From assembly GCA_947486575.1 (NCBI GenBank), contig CANKUB010000013.1:1-58532 (forward strand): a stretch of DNA of 58,532 nucleotides. The letters are read 5' to 3'. Positions within the stretch are counted from its first letter, which is position 1. Each line of letters opens with the position of its first letter. The notes beneath the pieces were generated by a model. The model saw only the letters and a program-made list of their open reading frames with translations. It ran no database searches and was not told the origin of the DNA. Of this stretch, positions 52,166 through 58,532 are shown one piece after another. The DNA comes from Betaproteobacteria bacterium. Lineage in GTDB: Bacteria; Pseudomonadota; Gammaproteobacteria; Burkholderiales; SG8-41. The position numbers and the translations under genes were made by a program.

Positions 52166-53185
52166 ATGATTTTTCTACAAATCGCGAAGCGTGCGCTCAA
52201 AAATCCAGTATCACGGCCCCCGCTTTTATCACTCGCAGGCATTGCATTGGCACTCTCTGCACTTGCCACCGCCACTGTCGCGCAGGAACCCTGGCCCGCC
52301 CGCCCCATCCGCATCGTTGTACCCAGCGGCAGCGGTTCCGGCAGCGACATCTTTGCGCGCACGATGGCGCAGCGCCTTACCGAGCGTCTGGGCAAACAAG
52401 TGGTAGTCGAAAACCGCACTGGCGCGGGCAACATGATCGGTTATGAGTTTACCGCGCGTTCGGCGGCTGATGGCTACACCATTCTGTCCGCCGTCAGCAC
52501 ACTGGCAATCCACCCGGTCACCTACAGGAAAGTGTCTTACGACGCCATCCGTGATTTCGATCCGATTTCACACACGGCTAATTTGCCCAATTTGCTGGTT
52601 ACCCACCCCGCTCTACCCATCCAGAATCTGAAGGATTTGATTGCACTGGCAAAATCACGCCCCGGCGAATTGCTCTACGCCTCGGCGGGCCACGGCACGA
52701 GCCCCCATTTGTCGATGGAGCTGCTCGCCAGCATGGCGGGCGTGCGCTTCGTGCATGTGCCGTATAAAAGCGGCCCGCCAGGTTTGACCGATCTCATCGC
52801 GGGGCAGATGCAATTGATGGCCACGGCGCTGAACTATCTGCGCCCGCACGTGCAGGCCGGCCGCCTGCGCGCATTGGGAGTCACTACGGCGAAGCGCACG
52901 CAAGCCATGCCTGAAATACCTGCACTTGCGGAATCCGGGCTCCCCGGCTACGAAGCCGTTCAGTGGTACAGCTTGTTCGCGCCCGCAAAAACGCCGCGTC
53001 CTATTGTGGAGCGCCTGAACAAAGAAGTGGTTACCTGGCTGCGATTGCCGGATGTGATCGAGAAAATGACTACGGATGGCAATGAACTGGTGGGCAGTAC
53101 GCCGGAAGAACTTGCCGCATTGCTCAGATCGGAAACGGTGAAGTGGGCAAAGGTGGCGAAGGCGGCTGGTATCAAACCGGAGTAA
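52166..53185 (+). CDS. Bug/TctC-type periplasmic receptor 11
   Basis: A 339-residue receptor with a longer signal peptide ending at TVAQ (about residue 40). The ligand loop is IRIVVPSGSGSGSDIFARTM, with Gly/Ser replacing the usual prolines. Later blocks VPYKSGPPGLTDLIAGQMQL and MPEIPALAESGLPGYEAV are normal. It lies 24 bases after receptor 10. Confidence 0.92.
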   Translation: MIFLQIAKRALKNPVSRPPLLSLAGIALALSALATATVAQEPWPARPIRIVVPSGSGSGSDIFARTMAQRLTERLGKQVVVENRTGAGNMIGYEFTARSAADGYTILSAVSTLAIHPVTYRKVSYDAIRDFDPISHTANLPNLLVTHPALPIQNLKDLIALAKSRPGELLYASAGHGTSPHLSMELLASMAGVRFVHVPYKSGPPGLTDLIAGQMQLMATALNYLRPHVQAGRLRALGVTTAKRTQAMPEIPALAESGLPGYEAVQWYSLFAPAKTPRPIVERLNKEVVTWLRLPDVIEKMTTDGNELVGSTPEELAALLRSETVKWAKVAKAAGIKPE

Positions 53186-53257
53186 CCGGATCCTTCAGGT
53201 GCGTCATATACTCAAGGATCCATAGCATCGCCTCAATATCACTAAGGAGCACAGAGC

Positions 53258-53704
53258 ATGGCTTCCCCTGAGACCCGCACCTACTCCGTAGGCGCAAGCT
53301 CGACTGACACGCACGGTCGCGTTATGTGCAGCGCGCGCAATCATCACTTCATCGTCGATGGCCCGGTACAAAACGGCGCCCCCGGTGAAGCGGTAACCCC
53401 TGCCGAGTTATTTCTAACCGGCATCGCCGCTTGCGGCGTAGAGTTGGTGCAAGCCATTGCCAAGATCGAAGCCACGCCACTGCAAAGTATTCATGTCGAC
53501 ATCTCCGGCACACTGGATCGTTCCAACCCCGTGCGCACGGATGTCAGCGTCTTCAATGCGGTTCATATTCATTTTCATCTGACAGGTGTCAGCGCCGTGC
53601 AGGGCAGCGCGCTCATAGATCGCTTTAAAGGAAGGTGACCGCTTTATGGCAGCGTCGCGGTCGCGACGCCAGATGTTAAGGTCAGCGTCACCACTACAAG
53701 TTAG
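53258..53704 (+). CDS. OsmC-family peroxidase, probable selenoprotein (Sec127)
   Basis: A 148-residue OsmC protein if the in-frame TGA at 53636-53638 is read through. The first catalytic cysteine is present in FLTGIAACGVELVQAIAKIE. The second falls at the TGA: ALIDRFKGR, TGA, PLYGSVAVATPDVKVSV, where relatives have a cysteine followed by PxY/PV. After the TGA, 21 codons of family-like sequence end at the TAG at 53702-53704. A perfect hairpin with loop GGUC follows the TGA. AAGGAG precedes the ATG. Expected function: thiol/selenol-dependent reduction of organic hydroperoxides. If the TGA is a stop, the product is truncated by 22 residues and lacks a catalytic residue. Confidence 0.87.
53636..53669 (+). 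promoter_or_regulatory. Candidate bacterial SECIS element in the osmC-like gene
   Basis: Numbering from U1 of the UGA: bases 17-23 (GCGUCGC) pair perfectly with 28-34 (GCGACGC), leaving the loop GGUC at 24-27. The same GGU(C) loop is used by the E. coli fdhF element, there two bases closer to the UGA. Confidence 0.75.
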
Positions 53705-53902
53705 TGCGCTCGGTTGCGCTTGCCATGTTTTTCCGGCAACTGCAGGACCAGTTTGATGCCCCCGTCTCTGGGTCAGGGACGCTCACGCCGATGAGAATCA
53801 ATTGACTCGGCGCATTGGGTAGATCATACAGCGTCATTTCTCGTTTCGATTGGTTTTGCGGTAACGTTGCCACATAGCTGATCAGAGGCGTTGGAAGGGG
53901 CG

Positions 53903-54628
53903 CTACCAGGTAATCGGCCGTCCGAACACATCAAAAAATCCTCCTGATGCTTCCGGCTTCAAGTTCTCGAGCATATCCAGCATCCGCTTTGCTGCGGTTG
54001 CAGGAGACTGCACCGCAAGCCCCGCCTTGGTATAACGTTCCGATAATCGCGTTGCCACGGTTCCCGGATGTACCGCCACACAAATGGCTTGCGGGCGAGT
54101 TCGGCGCAGCTCAATTGCCGCAGTTCGGACCAACTGATTGAGCGCCGTCTTCGAGGCCCGATAGCTGTACCAGCCACCGAGATGATTGTCACCAATACTG
54201 CCAACCCGTGCGGACAACGTGGCGAAAACACACCGGCTCTCAGTGGGCAGCAATGGCAGAACATGCTTCATCAACAACGCTGGCCCAATCGCATTGACCG
54301 CAAAGGCTTTCGCCATGGCAGCGGCGTCCAACTGGCGCCATGTCTTCTCGGCAAAGCAGCCGCCCCCATCGAGCACACCGGTAGCATCGATCACCAGCCG
54401 CATCTGGGCTGCGTAGGGCAGCATTTCCGATACCACCTGCTCAATGCTCGCTTCGTCAGTGATATTGAACGCGATACTGCTTGAGCGAGAAAAGCCCAAT
54501 ACCGTCGAAAAACTTCCCTCAGCCCTGAGTTGGTCGATCAGTCCCTGGCCTATACCCCCGCTGGCTCCAAAGACAGTGGCAACCCCGTTGGATGGAAAAA
54601 CATCATGCGCAGTTGATTTTTCGTTCAC
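53903..54628 (-). CDS. SDR-family oxidoreductase
   Basis: A 241-residue short-chain dehydrogenase. The cofactor loop reads VFGASGGIGQGLID (GxxGxG type), and the active-site Tyr and Lys are in WYSYRASKTALNQLV. SDR genes of this kind occur in bacterial light-inducible clusters with folE and photolyase genes. The GTG at 54628 is used because it overlaps the HiPIP stop (GTGA). The 53705-53902 stretch downstream has no confident gene; a short minus-strand open frame there is unrecognised. Confidence 0.85.
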   Translation of the reverse strand: MNEKSTAHDVFPSNGVATVFGASGGIGQGLIDQLRAEGSFSTVLGFSRSSSIAFNITDEASIEQVVSEMLPYAAQMRLVIDATGVLDGGGCFAEKTWRQLDAAAMAKAFAVNAIGPALLMKHVLPLLPTESRCVFATLSARVGSIGDNHLGGWYSYRASKTALNQLVRTAAIELRRTRPQAICVAVHPGTVATRLSERYTKAGLAVQSPATAAKRMLDMLENLKPEASGGFFDVFGRPITW

Positions 54629-54933
54629 GCCTTTTTGGACCAGGCAGCACACCACCCCTTACCGTTTACAAGCTTTCCACCCACGGCTGCACATGCAGCC
54701 CAAGCATCCGCCGCTTTGCCCTGGTAAAGCTGGCAGTTGGCGCAGCTATGGCCTGCGGCATAAGACGCGAACTTCTTGTTATCGACCTTGCTGGCATCGT
54801 GCTTGTATCCCAGTGATACGGCCATCGGGTCGGATTCTTCCAATTTGGCCGGCTGTGCGTTAGCTTTGCGCGTAAGCGTTAACGCTATGGCGGTAACGGG
54901 AATGGCAGCGAGGAAAGTGCGACGAGTCGTCAT
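54625..54933 (-). CDS. High-potential iron-sulfur protein (HiPIP)
   Basis: A 102-residue protein with a twin-arginine-like signal (TTRRTFLAAIPVTAIALTLT to ANAQ). Four cysteines of the [4Fe-4S] site are seen in SCANCQLYQGK, WAACAAVGGKLV and GWCAAWSKKA, with a conserved Tyr near the start of the mature domain. HiPIPs carry electrons in the periplasm at high potential. GAGGAG precedes the ATG. It overlaps the SDR gene. Confidence 0.92.
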   Translation of the reverse strand: MTTRRTFLAAIPVTAIALTLTRKANAQPAKLEESDPMAVSLGYKHDASKVDNKKFASYAAGHSCANCQLYQGKAADAWAACAAVGGKLVNGKGWCAAWSKKA

Positions 54934-54975
54934 AATTACTCCTCTTAAGAATCGAGATTGTCAGGGGCGAGCAAG

Positions 54976-55425
54976 TTAAGCGTCAGGCGCTTTTAAAGCA
55001 TACGGGCGGGACACGGATAGTTTTATTGGTTTGCGCCACACACGCCGCATCACCAGAAAACAGCTATAAAAAAAATCAAGCAGGGCGAGGACACATCGGT
55101 TTACGCACAATCGAGCCACCCACTTGAACGCGGGCAGATGGCTCCAGATCTCGACGAACGCCGCTGCGCCAGTCGCGAGCGCTCCATCCGGGCGTTGCAC
55201 ATGGAGACGATTTAGCGCATCAGCCCTGTCGAGCCCTTCACAAAGTTGAGTCGGGGCACACCGGGACGCGTCCACCCATTTAATGGCGTCGCCACCCCTC
55301 AGCCGCCTGTAGGCAGCTATTTCACGGCTGCAGACCGGACACGCGCCGTCGAAAAAAACCGTGCACCTTGTGGCGCTTGGCAAACCTTCGACAGGAGAAA
55401 GAACTTGCGATTTATTGAGCGTCAT
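54976..55425 (-). CDS. DCC-family thiol-disulfide oxidoreductase-like protein (DUF393)
   Basis: A 149-residue protein with the DUF393 motif TVFFDGACPVCSREIA near the N-terminus, giving a thioredoxin-like CxxC. The C-terminal third has a hydrophobic helix (CVLALLDFFYSCFLVM) and a basic tail. Family members are frequent in light-inducible clusters with folE. It lies upstream of HiPIP and SDR on the same strand. Confidence 0.88.
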   Translation of the reverse strand: MTLNKSQVLSPVEGLPSATRCTVFFDGACPVCSREIAAYRRLRGGDAIKWVDASRCAPTQLCEGLDRADALNRLHVQRPDGALATGAAAFVEIWSHLPAFKWVARLCVNRCVLALLDFFYSCFLVMRRVWRKPIKLSVSRPYALKAPDA

Positions 55426-55537
55426 AAGAAAACTTTATCTGTGTGAATATTGATCAGCCGCAGCAAAAAAAGTTTCTGGTTCACTTACAGTTCATAGGGC
55501 TAAACAGGCAGCGTGGAGTAAGTTCGAAGCCGCGTGA

Positions 55538-55966
55538 CTAGTTACCGCGATTGACTACTGCTGCTGTCGCAATCAGTTCATTTAGAAGCGCCATCGACGC
55601 ATGCCCGGAACAATTGAAAGGATCCAAAGTTGCTTTTGTGGCGTATTTGAGCAGCAACGACGGATTAACTTTGTTGATGTTCACCTGGCCCATGGTCCAG
55701 CCACCAAAACGTCGCTCGGCGATCTCTTCGTAACTTAATATGCGAACACCAGCGTTTCGCGGGTCACGCACGATAGTGTTGAACAGCTCGCAAACCTCAT
55801 TACGACCGCCTTCGAGAGCCTGCAGAAAAATATCCTCGCTGAAACACAGCATGCCCGTAATGCCCCGCGGCGCATTATTCTTGCGCGACTGCTCAAGTAT
55901 GGAATCGACGACTGCTGTGGTAAGCGGGGCCGCAGCACGGCTGGCGTAAAGCAGGCGAACTAACAT
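55538..55966 (-). CDS. Short BLUF-domain photoreceptor
   Basis: A 142-residue protein consisting of a BLUF domain and a short C-terminal extension. The flavin-site residues are visible: Tyr in LVRLLYASRA, Asn/Arg in NNAPRGITGML and Gln in DIFLQALEGG, followed by RFGGWTMG, the loop carrying the Trp/Met switch. BLUF proteins change state in blue light. There is no output domain, so it must signal to a partner protein. ATG at 55966 follows GAGG. It is next to FolE and a MerR regulator, which suggests a light-controlled switch. Confidence 0.9.
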   Translation of the reverse strand: MLVRLLYASRAAAPLTTAVVDSILEQSRKNNAPRGITGMLCFSEDIFLQALEGGRNEVCELFNTIVRDPRNAGVRILSYEEIAERRFGGWTMGQVNINKVNPSLLLKYATKATLDPFNCSGHASMALLNELIATAAVVNRGN

Positions 55967-55974
55967 TTTTAGCC

Positions 55975-56694
55975 TCAATTCTTCAGGTTAATAAGCGACA
56001 GAAACTCTCGGCGCAATGCTGAGTTTTTGAGAAAAGACCCGCGCATCACGCTGTTGATCATCTTGGTTTCGGAATCCTTGACACCGCGCCAGTGCATGCA
56101 AAAGTGATCGGCTTCCATGATCACCGCAAGCCCGTCAGGGCTGACTTTGGTCATCAGCAACTCGGCCATCTGCGTGATGGCTTCCTCCTGAATCTGCGGC
56201 CGGCTCATGATCCATTCGGCGAGCCGTGAATATTTCGATAGGCCGATCAGGTTCGAATGCTCATTCGGCATCAGGCCGATCCACAGCCGCCCCATGATTG
56301 GGCAAAAATGGTGACTGCAGGCGCTGCGAACCGTAATCGGACCCACAATCATCAGTTCGTTCAATCGCTCCGCGTTGGGAAACTCCGTCACCGGCGGCGC
56401 GGCGACATAGCGGCCGCGAAACACTTCCGTCAGGTACATCTTGGCGACACGTCGCGCCGTGTCGTGCGTGTTGTGATCACTCTCGGTGTCGATCACCAGA
56501 CTTTCCAATACACCTTTCATCTTGCCGGCGACTTCATCGAGCAGCGCATCGGTTTCACCAGGCGCAATAAACGACGAAATATTGTCGTTGGCGTGAAACC
56601 GATGGTTGGCATGCAATAGTCGGGCTCGAATTCTCGCTGACACCGGTAGCACCGTATCGTCCTCGGCAGCTTTTGCGGACTCCATCATGTTCAT
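55975..56694 (-). CDS. folE: GTP cyclohydrolase I
   Basis: A 239-residue enzyme that converts GTP to dihydroneopterin triphosphate. It is longer than E. coli FolE by about 20 residues at the N-terminus. Zinc and catalytic residues are in RSACSHHFCPIMG and the substrate segment is SKYSRLAEWI; the C-terminal MRGSFLKNSALRREFLSL is standard. In several proteobacteria a folE copy of this kind is light-inducible and supplies pterin for photolyase/cryptochrome, but no photolyase gene is in the window. Confidence 0.93.
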   Translation of the reverse strand: MNMMESAKAAEDDTVLPVSARIRARLLHANHRFHANDNISSFIAPGETDALLDEVAGKMKGVLESLVIDTESDHNTHDTARRVAKMYLTEVFRGRYVAAPPVTEFPNAERLNELMIVGPITVRSACSHHFCPIMGRLWIGLMPNEHSNLIGLSKYSRLAEWIMSRPQIQEEAITQMAELLMTKVSPDGLAVIMEADHFCMHWRGVKDSETKMINSVMRGSFLKNSALRREFLSLINLKN

Positions 56695-56791
56695 GTGTTA
56701 GTCGCTCGTTAGGGTTAGCAAAAGGAAGTTGCTGTTTTGAATCGGTATTGCGGTACTCGGTAATCACTGTCGAGCTCGTAAGAGGCGTGGC

Positions 56792-57790
56792 TCATGCGTC
56801 GGGGTTGGGCAGAACAATGCCTTCCGCCTCCACAACGCGTTCCAGCGCGATTTCCATCATGGCTCGGGCGTTGCCTGTTATTTGAGCCAAATACTGGTGC
56901 AGCGCTGCATCTGCCGGGCTGCGGCTTTCGCACTCGGCACTGTATATCTCAAAATTACCCAGCCGCACCAGCAGATCAGCGATGAGATGTGGACATTCGC
57001 AATTCAGCGCAACAGAGGCCATCGCTATTTCGGCGAGGGTCTTGTTGTCATAACGGCGCGGCGACGCGGCGTAGATGTGTTTTGAGGCGATAGCGCCACC
57101 CGGCTCGACGCTAAGATGTAGCGCGCCGCAGAGCGTGCTCAGTTCATCCATACTCATGGGCGCACGAACCAAATGGCAACCGAGTGACCGTAAGTCCTGT
57201 TCATGCTGCCGCGAGGCGTAACCGTATTCCACCACCACGCGCTGCGCCCCCAATTGCCGCGCCAGTCGTTGAATGGTCTGTGGTGTCTCGCTTTGTAAGA
57301 AGGGTAACTCGACGAGCAGGGTATCCGCCCGCATCCCACGAAAATCATCGGGCGCTTGTGCTGCATTGCGGCTGGTCGCTACCACCTGCAGCGCCGGTAG
57401 TGGGCGCCGCTGAACGCGCAGCGCAAGCCCTTCGCCGACGACTGCGAGCCGTAAGGGCTGCATTGCGTCTTCAACCGGCGTTGTGAGAGGGCGCTTCGCC
57501 TTCATCGGCGCGTGGGATGCCTGTTGCAGCATGGACTGCAACTGATCCAGGCCGAGCGCCGCGATGGATCCAATGGTGAATCCCGAGTCGACCAGGCGCT
57601 TGATCACCGATAAACGCTTCACTTCTTCGGGCGCGTATTGACGCTGCCCCGTTGCACTCTGACGCGGCCCTACGACGTTGTAGCGCCGCTCCCAAACCCG
57701 CAGCGTCTCAACAGGAATACCTGTCAGGCGTGCCACGGCACCACTTCTGTAAGCCGGCGAAGCGGGACCTTCTGGATGATCACCTATCAT
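56792..57790 (-). CDS. MerR-family regulator with C-terminal B12-binding-like fold, no cobalamin motif
   Basis: A 332-residue regulator. The N-terminal MerR domain is SGAVARLTGIPVETLRVWER, followed by QRQYAPEEVKRL and an alpha-helical linker. The C-terminal Rossmann-like region (about 115-220) resembles the LitR/CarH cobalamin-binding fold but lacks the DxHxxG cobalamin ligand. It is therefore likely a B12-independent LitR/BluR-like regulator. The ATG at 57790 is used, after GGGG. Divergent from the FAS1 gene; the BLUF protein is the likely light input. Confidence 0.88.
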   Translation of the reverse strand: MIGDHPEGPASPAYRSGAVARLTGIPVETLRVWERRYNVVGPRQSATGQRQYAPEEVKRLSVIKRLVDSGFTIGSIAALGLDQLQSMLQQASHAPMKAKRPLTTPVEDAMQPLRLAVVGEGLALRVQRRPLPALQVVATSRNAAQAPDDFRGMRADTLLVELPFLQSETPQTIQRLARQLGAQRVVVEYGYASRQHEQDLRSLGCHLVRAPMSMDELSTLCGALHLSVEPGGAIASKHIYAASPRRYDNKTLAEIAMASVALNCECPHLIADLLVRLGNFEIYSAECESRSPADAALHQYLAQITGNARAMMEIALERVVEAEGIVLPNPDA

Positions 57791-57893
57791 AACGAACCCC
57801 ATTAGAACAGTAATTGAACAGATAATATCACAGGCTTTTCAACAACTTTGCCTTTTATACTCGCAATGAACTTGTTTTGTATCGTTAAATACC

Positions 57894-57921
57894 TTGAAAT
57901 ATTAATTTTGAACCGTATTAT
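57894..57921 (+). promoter_or_regulatory. Promoter of the FAS1 gene
   Basis: TTGAAA (57894-57899), a 16-base spacer and TATTAT (57916-57921). It sits in the AT-rich divergent region between the MerR and FAS1 genes. Confidence 0.6.
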
Positions 57922-57930
57922 ACATGTTCA
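57909..57930. promoter_or_regulatory. Candidate MerR-type operator
   Basis: Inverted repeat TGAAC (57909-57913) and GTTCA (57926-57930) with a 12-base spacer overlapping the -10 box. Related GAACAG direct repeats lie near 57804-57820 on the regulator side. Confidence 0.45.
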
Positions 57931-58038
57931 TTAGCAGTGCATAGAGTCTTTTATTCAAACGGAAGCTCGGCAGTGCTAGTGGCGAAAGTGGGACGTCCCA
58001 CTCCGCAGCCCGATACCACCACTCTTAAAGGAAATTTC

Positions 58039-58494
58039 ATGAAGAAGTTATTCTCCACGTTGGCACTATCAGTCTCACTCGCGTCCGCAGCTCAGGCCGC
58101 AGACATCGTTGATACGGCTGTTGCTGCTGGCAATTTCAAGACCCTCGCTACGGCATTGAAGGCTGCCGGACTTATCGAAACGTTGAAGGGTCCTGGCCCA
58201 TTCACTGTTTTTGCACCCACCGATGCAGCCTTCGCCAAGATACCCGCCGATCAGTTGCAGGCGCTCCTCAAGGATAAAGCTAAACTGACCGCGGTGCTGA
58301 CCTACCACGTGGTGCCGGGCAAGGTGATGGCCAAGGATGTCAAAGCCGGCATGGTGAAGACAGTACAAGGCGCCTCACTGACCGTGAGCACCGTGGGCGG
58401 CGTCAAAGTTGACGGAGCCAACGTTACTGCCGTCGATGTGGGCGCGGACAACGGCGTGATCCACGTTATCGATAGCGTGGTCATGCCCAAATAA
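58039..58494 (+). CDS. Secreted FAS1 (fasciclin) domain protein
   Basis: A 151-residue protein: signal peptide 1-21 ([20 protein letters not shown]) and one FAS1 domain with the H1 block [20 protein letters not shown], the YH motif in [10 protein letters not shown] and the H2 block [19 protein letters not shown]1 proteins are adhesion or cell-envelope proteins; in proteobacteria they are often in light- or stress-induced clusters. AAAGGAAA lies upstream of the ATG. Transcribed away from the MerR gene with its own promoter. Confidence 0.93.
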   Translation: MKKLFSTLALSVSLASAAQAADIVDTAVAAGNFKTLATALKAAGLIETLKGPGPFTVFAPTDAAFAKIPADQLQALLKDKAKLTAVLTYHVVPGKVMAKDVKAGMVKTVQGASLTVSTVGGVKVDGANVTAVDVGADNGVIHVIDSVVMPK

Positions 58495-58532
58495 GGACGT
58501 GGCTTGGTTTGAGTAAGGGCCGCATCGTGAAA

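Noticed and set aside
53694-53908. Minus-strand open frame of about 70 codons downstream of the SDR gene
   Set aside because: No start codon with ribosome-binding site and no recognisable family; it may be a decayed gene with a frameshift, but the evidence is too thin.
1-58532. CRISPR arrays, rRNA, tRNA, prophage or IS transposase genes
   Set aside because: No regularly spaced repeats, no tRNA-like or rRNA-like segments, and no transposase or phage proteins were recognised on either strand.

Overview
The window looks like a piece of a betaproteobacterial chromosome, probably Burkholderiales-like. The main reasons are eleven Bug/TctC-type periplasmic receptors scattered without their TctA/TctB membrane partners, a phasin, an Mla-type lipid ABC system with a PqiC-like lipoprotein, TRAP transporters, and several two-gene toxin-antitoxin loci. 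Coding density is high, genes are moderately GC-rich, and many neighbours overlap by 1-8 bases. No rRNA, tRNA, IS transposase or CRISPR array was seen.

Layout. 1-4.5 kb: a BrnTA-like toxin-antitoxin remnant, a HIT hydrolase and an MCE/Mla lipid-transport operon. 4.6-9.4 kb: phasin with clear promoter and terminator, a MoaB/CinA-like protein, a CBS protein, an SbmA/YddA-type ABC exporter and a RelE-like TA pair followed by eroded TA remnants. 9.5-15.3 kb: a CoA-ester lyase, a 3-hydroxyisobutyrate-dehydrogenase-like enzyme, Hpt and FIST signalling proteins, a 2-hydroxyacid dehydrogenase and an MFS carrier. 15.4-24.6 kb: a TRAP transporter (DctP, terminator, DctQ, DctM) and a lactate-utilisation-like operon lutB-mmsA-lutC with no lutA. 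24.6-31.4 kb: five Bug receptors, vapBC and a peroxiredoxin. 31.5-38.5 kb: a MaoC-like hydratase, a NarL-type two-component system divergent from a TonB receptor, a broken gene, a PIN toxin-like protein and a ModA-like protein. 38.5-53.2 kb: a catabolic block with six more Bug receptors, a DapA-like aldolase, two ThDP enzymes, an ACMSD-like amidohydrolase, an alpha/beta hydrolase and a second 2-hydroxyacid dehydrogenase. 53.2-58.5 kb: an OsmC protein and a light-response-like cluster (SDR, HiPIP, DCC-family protein, BLUF photoreceptor, FolE, MerR regulator and a divergent FAS1 protein).

The most notable result is two probable selenoproteins. A Prx5-type peroxiredoxin (30871-31371, minus) has one in-frame TGA exactly where the peroxidatic cysteine belongs. 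An OsmC-family protein (53258-53704, plus) has one in-frame TGA exactly where the second catalytic cysteine belongs. In both, a hairpin follows the TGA with a GGU at the start of its loop, at or within two bases of the spacing in the E. coli fdhF SECIS. Neither gene would be annotated correctly by a standard gene finder.

The second unusual signal is an AT-rich dispersed element of about 16-25 bases (core TCAATAAAAACAATAA) found about ten times. Most copies lie within about 40 bases of a start or stop codon, and some supply the first codons of a gene.
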